The notes beneath the pieces were generated by a model, which was given only the letters and a program-made list of their open reading frames with translations, was not told where the DNA came from and searched no databases. The translations under genes and the position numbers were made by a program. Positions 11,696 to 23,388 of a DNA stretch of 64,000 nt are shown here, piece after piece. The first letter of the stretch is position 1. The number at the start of each line of letters is the position of its first letter. Origin of the DNA: Monoplex corrugatus (lineage: Eukaryota > Mollusca > Gastropoda > Littorinimorpha > Ranellidae); NCBI GenBank assembly GCA_030674185.1, contig CM060307.1, forward strand, positions 71,694,699 to 71,758,698. Direction: 5' to 3'.

Positions 11696-12364
11696 CTGAA
11701 AAGTAAGAAACATTGAATATATGAACTATATTACAAATTCTACAAAATGGCAATGTTAACTGTGACAAGTAGCTAGTGTCAGTGTCAATACTACATATTT
11801 ATATTTAGTGTGTGGTTTGAGGCCTGGAATCAGAAGGTGAAGAAAACAGTGCAAAGAGTCAATGTGATGGTCCTTACGTTTCATGTCCAATACTGCTGGA
11901 CTATATGTCTGTCAGAGAACACTTCTACTGTTTGCTTGACTTCACTACTGTTTCTGTGGGAGACTAAATTCTATCTTCCTCATGTCAGCATGGTCTTCTA
12001 GTATGGATCTGAGCTGTAAGCAGAGAAATCAAATGAGCTTAGTCTACAGGTCTATGAACTGAGTGAAAGATTAGTGACAATGATGAAGATGAGAATGAAA
12101 TTTAAAAAGAAGAAGAAATGTGGAAGTAGTTGCAGCAGTAGTAGAAATAATAATCATAAAGCATCAGTGTTGAATAACAAAAGAAACTGAAGAGAGAACA
12201 AAACAAACTGCAAATAGTTGAATAACAGATGTTCTGTACTGTTCAATTGTAATTGTGCCCTGCTGCCATAAGTATTCTCTACTGCTGGCAATATTTTTGC
12301 AATTGGTGGTGTTGATGCCGCTGTTAATGACGTTGGCCTACAGAGTATCTTTGCATTACAGTGT

Positions 12365-12815
12365 CACTGCTTCAGCTCTCCACAGAGAAACACATCTTTT
12401 GTCATCTTCCGTGCCAAAACAAAAACAGTTCTGACTAATGAAGCTTGCAATACTTCGCAAGCCATACTCCCACAAAAGTTGACTAGAAACTCAATCTTGC
12501 CACACCATGTTGCAGATCTTGTGCAGGCATGTTTGGCAGACCTGTTCCAGATGTTGAATGTGTTATCAGTAGGTATTCCAGGTCTTACAGCAATACGGAA
12601 TGGCATTCAAGACTACTGCTCTGTACACAGTAATCTTTGTGATGAGCCTGAAACCATTGTCTTGGTAAGCTTCCTGAAAGCAGAGCTGGCCTTGAAGGTA
12701 CACAATGTCACCTCTACATCAAGCAACCCACCTCTGCTCACTGTGATAAATCAGCAGCAGTAGTTGTCTGCAGTCTTGACCTTCTGGTTGTCGATACAAC
12801 TGGAATGGCTGATTT
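12365..12815 (-). mobile_element. Family C non-LTR retrotransposon remnant 1
   Basis: Minus-strand translation, with stops and shifts, gives the post-RT region of family C: a degenerate RAVVLNAIPYCCKTW block followed by HIQHLEQVCQTCLHKICN. The flank at 12760-12800 matches 55865-55910 in the larger copy (ttgtctgcagtcttga). It is heavily decayed. Confidence 0.65.
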
Positions 12816-12841
12816 GAAGTATAGCATCAGTAACAACTATA

Positions 12842-13217
12842 AACCAGAACAAGATTTAGGCAGCCGAAATGTGATTTCCAAGAAGAATGTTGAGAGTTCC
12901 ATGGACAGCAAAGAAAACAAATGAGACAGTCTTGATGGAGGCAGACACAAGAAGATCATTGATAAAGAAGATTAGGAAAAAGGCGAGTAACATTTACAAG
13001 ACATTTCATGAGGAAAGGGGAATTGGAGCACCTTGTCACAACAAGAAAGCTGGAGGAAAAGAGAACACCAGGTAGGCCTAGGGAAAAAATATTGGGACGG
13101 ACTTGCAGGGTGGCTGAGGACAGAAAGAGTGGAAGATGTACTTGCAGCGACAAGGGATAGATTCATGTGGAGGGCCATGATCACCAATGCTATGCGGCAG
13201 GGCACATGATGATGAAC
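12842..13217 (+). mobile_element. Family A copy 2, 3' fragment
   Basis: The plus strand encodes RRMLRVPWTAKKTNETVLM and then, after frameshifts, the C-terminal region, ending GGCACATGATGATG. It is 5'-truncated and inserted in antisense orientation to TMEM230. Confidence 0.85.
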
Positions 13218-13435
13218 AAGTATAAAGCACTCCCTGCTTGATGCTTGATTCATGCCTTGCTATACACTAGCACTGTTTAGTTCAGGAAATGAACACACCT
13301 GTAGTCAGCGATAGCACTTCCAGTCTCTACTTCAGTTCAACTTCTTTTACCTAGGTATCATATTATTATCAGTGATCAAAGTGAAACCTTCTATTTCATT
13401 CATCACATCAAATTGTCAGCAGTTTTAGTTTTATT

Positions 13436-13439
13436 GTTG

Positions 13440-13497
<58 letters not shown>

Positions 13498-13498
13498 C
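13436..13498 (+). repeat. (GTT)n microsatellite
   Basis: About 20 GTT units. A poly-G-rich tract follows at 13576-13587. Confidence 0.95.
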
Positions 13499-14157
13499 TG
13501 GAACTGATTTTTTTCACTCGCTGAAGTTCGTTTGTTCTTTGATTTAACGTCTTTTCATTGTAAGTGATATTAGACGGGGGGGGAGGGTAAGAAAAAAAAT
13601 GTATAAATAAAATAAAATGTAGAATGACAGTTGGACGGGTTGGATTGGGGCAGAGGGGAGACAGAGGAAAAAAGTCATAAATAGGTGGTAGAATAGTAAA
13701 ATGGAACAAAGTCTTAAATCTAACATTAGTAACAATTAACTTCAACAATGTGAAGGGAAAATTTAACACTAAAACACAAACTGCATAAAGCTAAAGTAAT
13801 GCATTAACAGGACTGTGAACTAATGATTCTGAAATTTTAAGTAACAAAGATTGATCTGATGTTACTTTTTTAAATGAGTTTCAGAATAGTTTTCTTAAGT
13901 AAACATTTTCGGTAGAAAAGAACGTCGCATTTTGCAATAAAATAAACAGTGAAACAATGTGAACTGTTTGCCGCAAATATACTTGACATTTTTACAATAT
14001 TTTGTTTTCAATGCATTAAGCTGAATACGAAAACGAACAGCAATAATCAATCGCAAATGATACATGGAAGAATACTGCATTTTTTTTTAAAAGTTTGAAC
14101 GGAAAGTTTTATCATTTGTTGTGACACAAACTGTTCATTTAAATGTTCATGAAATCG

Positions 14158-14218
14158 AAAGTGTGTGTGTGCGTGCGTGCATGTGTGCGTGCGTGCGTGT
14201 GTGTGTGTGATGTGTGTG
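14158..14218 (+). repeat. TG/TGCG microsatellite
   Basis: Mixed TG, TGCG and TGCA units. Confidence 0.9.
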
Positions 14219-14541
14219 TCCCAACCATGAAACAAAGTTGCCTACCAATTTCTATATTGAAAATATATACGTATGTATGACAGAGCCCACTGTAAAAGTT
14301 TTCTGAACATCATCTTCCGACTTGCGTATGAAAATATCAAACATCAAACAACATGTCTTACTGAATCACCAGCAATATTCAGAAAGAAATAAAAATATTT
14401 AAAAAACCCACCTTATTACTGGTTGTTAATAACACACAAAACTGCCAATTCCTAATGAAATAATTGGCACAGCATTGCTGACATGAAAAAAGCTATGTTT
14501 ACTGTCTGATTCAGATCTTTCTATTATCAATACCACTATTG

Positions 14542-14580
14542 TTTAAAGCCCAGCTGAGTGCACAGTGCCATATCAGGGCT
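14542..14580 (+). repeat. Dispersed 40-bp repeat, copy 2
   Basis: TTAAAGCCCAGCTGA...AGGGCT, matching 4328-4365 directly and 32163-32200 inverted. Confidence 0.6.
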
Positions 14581-14702
14581 ACAACCATCTAAAAAACACA
14601 CAACACTGGGGGAAAAACTGGTAAAGAAAATTACACATAATCTGGGTTTATGCCCCTGGTGTTGAACATTCTGCCCAATTCGTCACCAGACGGGTTATGA
14701 AA

Positions 14703-14963
14703 ACAAACCTGAACACAAACATGTAAATATAACTGAGTGTACTAAAACATATAAAATCTAGTCTAAATTACCTGAACTAAAATCTGAATACAAATGTATG
14801 AATATACCTAAGTACACTAAAACACACATAAAAACTATAGTCTAAATTACCTATAATTGCTTCCGCACACCACAGTTCCTTAGAGCTAAAATGCACTTAA
14901 TACGTGTATCCAATTATCAATTCTAACCACAGTTCCTTATACCTAAAATGCACTCAATACTTG
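14703..14963 (+). repeat. Two adjacent tandem duplications
   Basis: A unit of about 75 bp containing tctaaattacct occurs twice (14703-14855), followed by a unit of about 57 bp (acagttcctta...atgcact) twice (14872-14963). No coding content. Confidence 0.8.
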
Positions 14964-15365
14964 TATCTAATGATCAATCCTAATAGAAAGTATGAAGAGC
15001 TTTATAGAGCACACATAGGTGAATGGACCAGTAAGGTAGAAAATAAGCAGAAATCACAGAAAGCAAAGGACAAAGGCAGAAACAGCAAAAGTGATAAAAA
15101 AAAGAAAAATTTCCAGCACAGAATTTCCAAAAGGTGAGAGTACTATGTAAACTGAAAGAACGTCCAGCATCACCACAGGGAAAAGATCTGTAGACAGCAT
15201 ATAGTTTATCATAAGCTTTCTAGTGGTACACCACTCATCTCCCAGTCTTACTGTATTAGTTTGCATAGGTGCAAATCTTGCTGGAACAAACTCTTGACCA
15301 AGCAGCCTACCCAGCCATTAAAGGGTACCAAACTTTCTTGAAGATTAGAAAAAATTGAGCAGTGA

Positions 15366-15419
15366 AGGACAGGAAATGGACACTGTCCACATTATGCTGG
15401 TCCAGAGAACAGTTATGAC
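15366..15419 (+). repeat. Dispersed repeat with ATTATGCTGGTCCAGAGAA, copy 1
   Basis: Related segments lie at 36485-36540 and 51561-51620 (gagaggNNatgggcac, then a CTGGTC and TTGAGGTCT block), all on the plus strand. Confidence 0.5.
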
Positions 15420-15812
15420 ACAACTTTTACCTTTGAACCTACTGCTGGAAATGTGCCTAAAAGAAAGTTCTAAATTAGGTATACATGAAAAAGTTATTAT
15501 GCCTCAGAATGGCTACATCAGGACACAAAAATATACATAATGATATAATATACGTTTCCTTGATACAATCTGTAGAACATCAAAAAACACTTCATAATCT
15601 CCTGAAAGACAACTCAGATTATTTAATACCGCAGTAAATCATTGAGAGTGAGTAACATTCTCAAATCATTGAAAAAATATACAATGAACACACAATGATG
15701 AATGAAAAGGAGTATACAAAGACTGCATTAGATTCTAATGGTAAAATTTTAAACAAGACAAAACAAAACTGTACCTCAAATCTCTGCATCGTTTTCAAAT
15801 GCTGAAAAATTC

Positions 15813-16090
15813 ACCACTTTCTTACATCATCCAGGTGGTTTTGAAGAAAAAAACTGACGCGCATACGGACAAATCTTACTTATTTTCTTACATTATCCAG
15901 CTGGTTTAGAACAAAACACTGATGTTGTGGACTGACAAATCTTCCTTACTTTCTTACATTATCCAACTGGTTTTGAACAAAGCACTGATGTGTGAAAAGA
16001 CAAATCTGCCTTACTTTCTTACATTATCCAGCTGGTTTTGAACAAAACGCTGATGTGCAGACAGAGATCTTCCTTACTGTCTAACAAGAT
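15813..16090 (+). repeat. About 70-bp tandem repeat, four units
   Basis: Units share cttacattatccagctggtt, then aacaaa, ctgatgt and acaaatctt, with moderate divergence. Confidence 0.9.
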
Positions 16091-16394
16091 TTTGCAACAT
16101 TACCGGTCCACAGCAGATTACACACTTTTGCTATATGCACACAAGCTACAGAACAGAGTGGCTGGCTTTGTGTATTTCCACTAGTAATCACTGAGCTGCT
16201 AAAATTGATTACCTCACGAGCTGTTACAGCTCGGAAATAGTCACCCTGTATTGCTTTATTAGTTTAAAGACAACAGCTGCAGCACAGATGAGGAGGGGTA
16301 GGGGAGGCAGGAGAAGGAAATCTGTTAAATTAAAGCAGATATGGCCCTCCACTAAGAAGCCTGATCTCACAGTCTCAGCTTCCTATCCACATTA

Positions 16395-16425
16395 TTTGTG
16401 TGTGTGTGCGAGAGAGAGAGAGAGA

Positions 16426-16517
<92 letters not shown>

Positions 16518-16649
16518 CTGAGTGTGTGCCTGAGTGTGTGCCTGTGTGTGTGTGTGACCAGAGGGGCATGCATACTGTGGTTCTGAAAGCAAAGCTTCAA
16601 GACAGACAGTGGGGAAGATGGGGGAGGGGACAATAAAATGGTCTGTGAT

Positions 16650-16684
<35 letters not shown>
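16395..16684 (+). repeat. Compound microsatellite and poly-T
   Basis: (GA)n then (TG)n with TGCCTGAG interruptions (16398-16556), and 32 T at 16653-16684. Confidence 0.9.
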
Positions 16685-16686
<2 letters not shown>

Positions 16687-17170
16687 CATATTCTCCAAAA
16701 TTTACGAGGAGATCAGCAAATGGATTATTGTCAACAAGATATTAATACTTTTGATGATGGCAGAATCTTTTGTGCACACACGAATTTCTTCTTTTCGATT
16801 AAAAAAAACTGTCTCAAATCTTTGAAATTCATATACACATTCTTAGCCTCTCTGGTTAAGTCTGAAAACATGGGTGTCAACATTCACAGAATATTAGTTC
16901 TAACATTTCGCACAAACAACAACAACAATATCAAAACACAAGAAATAAACCCCAGAACTTCAATAAACATAAACAAATATACTCAAAGATACAATAAACT
17001 AAAGATCTGCTTTGAGGCAAACATTTAATTGCAACAAAATCAGACCAGCTTTGGATGAACAATTCTACTTCCATGTCAGTTTATTACGTTTAGTGCTACC
17101 AAATCAATATTCTTATTCTTTTTTCTGTCTTTCATCATAATTTACATGTCAATATATTACGTATCATGGA

Positions 17171-17240
17171 AGTCCCTGTAGTGCAATATATAGCACCCTG
17201 GACTTCTGATCCAGATATAGCAGGATGTTTCAACAGGAGA
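17171..17240 (+). repeat. tRNA-like sequence, possible second SINE head
   Basis: GTAGTGCAATATATAGCACC, then CTGGACTTCTGATCCAG, resembles the D-arm and anticodon arm of an Arg(TCT)-type tRNA. The T-arm is poorly preserved, so this is not a functional tRNA gene. Confidence 0.35.
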
Positions 17241-17242
17241 GA

Positions 17243-18315
17243 TAGTCAGGTGGGTAAAACAGGTTTCCAATCAGAAAGTCTGAGGTTTGATCTTACCTTA
17301 TACTTCCTGGCTGGTGAGTCATCATCATCATCATCAGGTGCCTTGCCGCATGGCGTTGGCGATTATGGACTTCCATCTGTCTCTATCTCTTTTGCCTCAA
17401 GCATCTCTTCCACCCTCTCTGTCTTCAGCCACTCTGCAAGTCTGTCTAGTATCTTTTCCCTGGGTCTACCCAGTGCTCTCCTTCCCTCCAGCTTTCCTGT
17501 TGTGACCAGGTGTTCCAATTCCCCTTTCCTCATAAAATGGCCTATGAATGTTGCATGCATTTTCCTAATCTTCCTTATGAATGATCTACTTGTGTCTGCC
17601 TCCATCAAGACTGTCTCCTTTGTTTTCTTTGCTGTCCATGGAACTCTCAACATCCTTCTTAGAAACCACATCTCGGCTGCCTCAATCTTGTTCTGGCTTT
17701 GCTTGTTGACTGTTCACGCCTTGCAACTGTACAACAGTATTGGTTCTATATAACACTCAAGAACTCTCTTCCTGATGTTAATTGATAGGCACTTGTTGGT
17801 AAGAATGCTCTCCATCTTCTTGAATGTTGTTTTTGCTTGGCCGATTCTGCTGGCTATTTATGATGTGCATCTGCCATCTGGTGAAATGGTCATTCCCAGG
17901 TATTTAAATTTATCAACCTGTCTCAAGGTTGTGCCGTTTGCTGTTATTTTGCATGAGGGGATTTCATGTTTTCTACTGATCACCATGACTTCAGTCTTCC
18001 TGCTGTTTAGTTCCAACCCCTTACCTTTGCTTTCTATTTCAAGTATATTCACAAGGTTTTGTAGGTGAGTAAAGGTCAGATATTATTCTGATCTCCTGGA
18101 TCAATATGTGCTCAGACCTGCTGATGCCTAAACCTCCTTTGCATACATGTATACGTACACAGAACATCAAGTATGCAAGTTACACATTTCTTTAGTCATG
18201 TTAGTGTCTGGTGATTCATGGAAACATAAAATCATGCAGCACACATGCCCATCAAAGACAGATATGCAGACAGTGCAGCAGTATACCACTTGCACAGTGT
18301 GGGCAAAACAGCATG
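17243..18315 (+). mobile_element. tRNA-derived SINE copy 2, split by a family A insertion
   Basis: The head at 17243-17297 (TAGTCAGGTGGGTAAAACAG, TTTCCAATCAG, GAGGTTTGAT) and first body part to 17319 match the SINE at 9862-9918. The body resumes after 18063 with GTAAAGGTCAGAT, GTGCTCAGACCTGC, CCTAAACC and GTGATTCATGGAAACATAAA. Removing 17320-18063 and one copy of the 7-bp duplication restores a continuous SINE. Confidence 0.75.
17320..18063 (-). mobile_element. Family A copy 3, 744 bp, inside the SINE
   Basis: The minus strand carries the post-YADD part of the RT (LELNSRKTEVMVISRKHE, KFKYLGM) and the C-terminal domain (MWFLRRMLRVPWTAKKTKE), then GGCACC and the (TGA)n tail. It is 5'-truncated and flanked by the direct repeat ggtgagt (17313-17319 and 18064-18070), consistent with a target-site duplication, although the right copy may overlap element sequence by 3 bp. 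Confidence 0.88.
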
Positions 18316-18486
18316 CATACATTTCATCCAGGAAAAAAAAAACGCTTAAAAAAATAATCATTAAAATGTACTCATTATCCTCTATTTTTGTCACCATTAT
18401 TCATGATCACAAGTAACAATCAATGACACAAAGTGACAAACTCACACACAAATCAACTGAAAACAAATAAATGAACGAAAATATAC

Positions 18487-18579
18487 CTGCAAATCTACAT
18501 AGCCATCACCGCTGACTTGGGTCAGGTGGTGATATCTGGCTCCACTGACAGAACCGACTATTGACCGCTTTCCCATCAT
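18487..18579 (-). CDS. TMEM230: TMEM230, first coding exon
   Basis: The ATG at 18579-18577 (immediately followed by a second in-frame ATG) opens 31 codons, ending ...GDGYVDLQ at the donor CAG|GTATAT. The human protein has DDGYIDLQ at the same exon end (from memory) and also begins MM. This N-terminal cytosolic segment is the most variable part of the family, which fits the loose similarity before GYVDLQ. Joined in phase 0 with the exons at 11573-11695 and 8962-9099 it makes a complete 117-residue protein. Confidence 0.88.
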
Positions 18580-18685
18580 AGGTTCTTTGTGTTTTCAGCA
18601 ATCATAAGCTGCCAATTGTTCCAGTACTACAGGACCACTCAGCATGCAGTGCACATTTATCAATGGATCTGTAATGAAGGCCAGT
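18580..18685 (-). other. TMEM230 5' UTR part of the same exon
   Basis: A strong acceptor (CCTTTACTTTTCCAG) ends at 18686 on the minus strand, so the exon probably begins at 18685. A five-codon upstream ORF (ATGTGCACTGCATGCTGA) lies in the leader and could lower translation. Confidence 0.5.
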
Positions 18686-18789
18686 CTGGAAAAGTAAAGG
18701 CCAACACTGCTTTCAAAAACAATATAAGTTATTGAACACTTTGGATATCTTCAGTCCACAACAAAATGACAAAAACTGAAAAGCTATAT

Positions 18790-18967
18790 TTATGATTAAC
18801 ATTTAAAGCATAATATGAAATGATTTATTACTATTAGCACATGAACATTTATTTATGATTTGGGCACACTATGAAATGATTTATCAAATTTGACAGGCCA
18901 TGAACTTTTTCAAAGATTAAGTTATACTTTGAAATGATTTATTAAATTAGATGGGGCATGAACATGT
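18790..18967 (+). repeat. About 62-bp tandem repeat, three units
   Basis: Units share tatgaaatgatttat and catgaac, diverged. Confidence 0.85.
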
Positions 18968-19154
18968 ACGTGTATACACAGAAGAGTCATTACAGCAATA
19001 GTTTGCAGTAGCTACAAGAAAAATCAGTAACCTTACAAAGTGCCAGCTGCTGCCTTGTTGGTGGAGTTCAGATGTTATTCACACTCACAGCATTCCCTAA
19101 AATACATGTGAATCATTATGATGCTTATCATTGAAACACACATTGTATGTATGT

Positions 19155-19227
<73 letters not shown>
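19155..19227 (+). repeat. (CA)n microsatellite
   Basis: About 36 uninterrupted CA units. Confidence 0.95.
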
Positions 19228-19229
<2 letters not shown>

Positions 19230-19707
19230 GCATACACATATTGCGGCTGCATCACATCACCAGAGGGGCAAAGTGGCTGACAAAGTTATCAACAGTGCTT
19301 GAAGAATGCTGATCGCCATGCTATACTGCATACACACAGTGTAGCTCTACTAGTACTATGCTGAGCAATTGAACCAGAGTTAGCACTTGTTCATTGCAGG
19401 TCAAAAATATATATATATATCAAGCCTGGCCCTTGGGAAACATTACCTCATTTAAGTACAAAGCAGAATTCATTATGTGCTATAGTAGATTTAGTAGATA
19501 GTATTTCACAAGAGGCAAAGAGCAGGAAATAGAAAGGGAAAGTACAAGAGCATGTTGTTGCCGGAAATTTGTTACAGGCAGCTTTGGTAATTAATGGTGG
19601 ACTACATTGTATGTATACACATGAAATCAACAATGATCCAGTTTAAACAATAACTGAACCAGACTCACACAATTTTCTTGAAATGCCATGCTTTTTTCAT
19701 TTATCAA

Positions 19708-19710
<3 letters not shown>

Positions 19711-19771
<61 letters not shown>

Positions 19772-19865
19772 ACACTACAACACACACACACACACAAATA
19801 CAGAAACAGAGAAAGAAAGAGAGAGACAGAGACAGAGAGACAAAGAGAGACAGAGAGAGAGGGAG
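19711..19865 (+). repeat. (CT)n followed by CA and GA-rich tract
   Basis: About 29 CT units (19711-19768), then CACACA and a GAGACA-rich purine tract. A similar (CAGA)n tract lies at 20325-20370. Confidence 0.95.
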
Positions 19866-20487
19866 ACAATGCATCAAGAGAAAACTATGTCAGAATATGC
19901 CCTACCCCTTTCACTCATTTCCTTCCCCCATTGGACACACATCACCCATGACACAACCACACCACTGAGCTTGCCATACTAGCAAAGAAAGAAAAAAGAG
20001 GAATTAAAGCATTGAATCCTGTAACTTAAATAATAGTCAACATTTCTACAGTGCTGAATGAAACACGTATCACAACTTTATCTGATATACAAAAGTATGT
20101 CAACACCACACTGGTGATTGTAAACTCCTGATTCATATCATATGATATTCATAAATCAACAATGCAGCCAAGCACTTAAGGTGACTGCATGAGAATGGGG
20201 ATGATACTATTGATAGTGATGAAGCATGACCAAGCTTGAACACAGAAATGATAATGATTAATGATACACACTAACAGTAACACAGTCTGACACTGTCACT
20301 GTCATGTGTTACATAGTGTAGTGACAGAGACAGACAGACAGACAGAGAGACAGAGCACAGAGAGAGACAAAGAAAGGAAAAATACCTCGGAAATCATTCA
20401 ATTTTTTTTCTCTGCCACTCCCTGACATAACCTCAGACTAAAACAATAAAAGGGGTCGAGAATGTAACCTAGATTTCGAAACTTACC

Positions 20488-20560
20488 TTAGCTTACAAAA
20501 AGCGGTACAGCTGAAATGTACGGAAGAGTGATTTCCCTTGTTTCAAGAAAAAGAAAAATG
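20488..20560 (-). promoter_or_regulatory. Candidate non-coding exon 1 and promoter of TMEM230
   Basis: The minus strand has a perfect donor TAAG|GTAAGT with the exon ending at 20487, and an ETS-like CTTCCG about 35 bp upstream. Position and orientation suit a leader exon spliced to 18685. No transcript evidence. Confidence 0.3.
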
Positions 20561-21180
20561 ATGGGACTTGAAATAGCCAAACGGCTAATGTGTCATGTCC
20601 CTATTGCTAGACTAAACTAAAGTAATGTTTCATACAGAACATGTTTCTGCACAGAAAGGCTGATTTACGTATTGAAAATATGTCCACATAAACTTCTGAG
20701 CTATCGTCTATTTACTAATTTGTTTGATACTTCTCATGGATTAATATTAACTGGTTAAATTTGTAAAAGTAGGGCTGGAATCCCTCTCAGCAAGGTTTTG
20801 CCTACCCATTATCATTATTCCATTCACTTAAATCACTCATGCTGTGATAGTTTCGATCCAAATAATGCATGTGACGGCGAAATCTTGAGATTTACCAGCT
20901 TTATGAAATCTATTGTTTGTCAGGTTTCTTTGGTTTGATGAGTTCGTTTGTTTGTTATATTTGTTTGTTTATTAAAACGATTTTACAGAATGAAGTATAC
21001 TTACAAATGCGGCTTTTTTTTTCTAGAGAATTCGCCAGGTCAGCGCCTTTGTTGCTGTGGTATCTTTTGATTATTGCACATAGGACCTTGTTTCATAATC
21101 TCATCTGAATTACTAGCACTCAGACCACCACTTATAGTTTAGTGGAGGAGAGGGTTGGGGAGGGGAGAGATAAGCTCGTA

Positions 21181-21262
21181 TCTGATTGGGAATTGAATCT
21201 GGGTCCTTTGGCTTCCTTGGAAATGCATGAACCACTAGACCACCAGTCAACTCCAAGTCACT
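21181..21262 (-). mobile_element. tRNA-like SINE head of a different type
   Basis: The minus strand reads GACTGGTGGTCTAGTGGTTC (A-box-like) and about 35 nt later CAGATTCAATTCCC (B-box-like). The anticodon region is poor, so it is a SINE or tRNA relic rather than a gene. Confidence 0.5.
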
Positions 21263-21404
21263 GTCCAAGACACATGAAAAAAGTTTTATAGCATGACACT
21301 CTTGACACTCTTGTTATCGCTCCATGAAGTGAGTTCACGTTAAAGACCTTTTTGATGATGACAGAAACGAGTAATACTATCTTGACATTATGTCGCGAAG
21401 GCCA

Positions 21405-21480
21405 CGGTCTGTGGCATAATGAACCTGTGGCTTAACGGGTCCGTGGCTTAATTAAAGGACCTCTGGCAAAATTAATGGGC
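21405..21480 (+). repeat. Short degenerate tandem repeat
   Basis: Four units of about 18-20 bp based on cctgtggcttaat, ending in ATTAATGGG. Confidence 0.6.
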
Positions 21481-22828
21481 ATCTCCCTGTACTGTTGAAA
21501 GAGATAGGGAGAGCAGTCTTATTTCCTATGCACACCAAAATGTGTCACAAAGTGTACATCTGCAATTCTAGGCCTTCAACTTGTACAAGTTTCAGTTTCA
21601 CTAATTTAAAATCTCTCAACCTCTCAAGATAGGGTCTCTGCACTTGGAATAAATGTCACAGCCTTAAGACCATACAGTATTTCTGCAAATTTCATGTGTT
21701 GGGAAAGGATCCAAAGTGGCAGAAGGTTTAGAGTGGTGATTTGATTACCAAGGTCAGAAGGTGAACAGATTTTAACACCCATCTGTAAGATACGATCGTT
21801 TGATCTAAAGACGAGGACTAAAGACAGCATCTGCATTTTTTTTCCTTGCTCACGCTCACAATCAGAATTGTTTGCATTGCCTGCTTTCAAATAGTTACAC
21901 CCATTTTCATCAGGAAACAACATTTGTTGTCAGTGTGCAATTGAATGGATTTTATTTGCTATTAGTATTATTGAAATATTTAATCCTTTTGCTGCTAGCT
22001 GCGTATGCGTTTGACTACACTACAGTGTATGCTCAGAAAATTTCCATAAAAAATAAAGATTTAGGCCTACATCTTTGATTTTTGTTTACTCATATCTCCA
22101 GAGCTACGAATTTTGAAAGCATTTATATGAGGGGAGTAGACATGATCAAAGATTATTTTTGTAACAATATAATTTACAATCGCTGAGCCAGATTGTAACA
22201 CGGTCTTCCTGAAATACAATACAATACAATACAATACTTTACTTGTATAGCGCAAAATCTTGATAAAATCAAGTCTAAGAGCTAAAACAGACACACACGC
22301 ACGCACGCACCAAACACACACACACACACACACACACACGCACGCACGCACGCACACGCACACGGCTAAAATGGGGAGAAAGAATAAAAGCAATGGAAAA
22401 TTATAGAGAGCATATTATATACAATTATATATTACAATGTGATTCCCCTCCGAGTGGAGACAGGCTGCAGAGGGGATTCAGTGAGGTCAGGATTTTTTGC
22501 AGAAATGCTAGGCTTCTTTCATACGTATCATATTCAGCAGAGCTCCGAATTATCCGATTTTTCTCGGAAATCCGAGAAAATTCACAAGTTCCTTCTGAGA
22601 AAAAAAAAAGTGCACTCCGAGAAAAAAAATCGAAATCCAAAACAAGTGCAACCGCCCGCATTCAAGCAAACAGGAACCAGAGAAACCGAAAATAGAATCA
22701 GAACGCGTATTTAATACAACAAGACAAGACAAGACAAGACAAGACAAGAAAACAAGACAAGACAAACAAACAAAAAAATCGACTGATATTTTTTTCTTCT
22801 GAGGAACAGTCGGCTGTTTGTCTTTCTG
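21481..22828. repeat. Non-coding sequence with simple repeats
   Basis: Holds (ATACA)n at 22211-22240 followed by tacttgtatagcgc, CA/CACG repeats at 22290-22365, repeated TCGGAAATCCGAGAA-like units at 22560-22630, and (ACAAG)n at 22716-22765. No gene recognised. Confidence 0.6.
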
Positions 22829-22884
22829 TTGATCTCTCATAGCAGACGACGAAACTTCGGGAAGGGGGATAAATTCGGTATCAA

Positions 22885-23195
22885 TTTCTGCTACAGTCAC
22901 TTCCGGTGTTTTTTGTTTGTCGAGCGCGGCATGTCTTCAGAGCGGATTGCAAAACTTTTGAGGAGTGTGACCATGTCTCGAGCCGATATTCTGGACAAAG
23001 GGTCTGCCACAGCAAAAACGTTTTACAAAGACACGATATTTTGGAGAGAGGGTCTGCCGCAGCAAAAATGTTTGACAAAGACTGCAAAAATAAGTGGTGT
23101 TGGGCGTGAGGTTCACGAAAAATCGACGTCATGGAAAATGAGCACATGGCTTTCAAAAATAGCACAGGTTGGCATAGCCGACTTCAATTAGGCCT
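22885..23195 (+). other. CpG-containing segment with ETS site and a 50-bp duplication, possible exon or repeat
   Basis: A consensus ETS site CACTTCCGGT (22898-22907) lies 24 bp before an ATG at 22931 that opens 86 codons to 23191. Bases 22985-23034 and 23035-23084 are two copies of a 50-bp unit. Because 50 is not a multiple of three, the copies encode unrelated peptides, which argues against a conserved protein. The organisation resembles a short promoter and first exon, but I recognise no family. Confidence 0.3.
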
Positions 23196-23388
23196 ACTTG
23201 TGCCGCTGTAAAGTCAATTAAAAACTATAGTCCAGCAGGTATCATCAAACATTCAGAACATTTCAAGTCAAAGAAGCACCGAATGAGGCAGAAAACTGCA
23301 AAGAACAATGGAAGCTGTTCAATTCAGGTTGTTAATCATTAACTTAATGTTTGTTGGAGCATACATTTATTTTTAGAAAAATAGTTAA

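Larger units (their letters stand above)
11696..18486 (-). other. TMEM230 intron 1 (between coding exons 1 and 2)
   Basis: About 6.8 kb, carrying family C and A retrotransposon pieces, a SINE split by another family A copy, and several tandem duplications, each listed separately. No other coding exon was recognised inside it. Confidence 0.8.

Noticed and set aside
16288..16636. Open frames rich in Cys-Val or His-Thr over TG/CA tracts, here and at many other places (7.0-7.6, 8.3-8.9, 24.4-24.8, 36.6-37.6, 43.1-51.2, 58.4-60.1 kb)
   Set aside because: They are translations of dinucleotide repeats in all frames, with no conserved domain, consistent start or splice context.
22829..23191. 120-codon open frame as a protein-coding gene
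   Set aside because: It spans a 50-bp duplication that changes frame, has no known motif, and its first codons precede the better promoter-like site.
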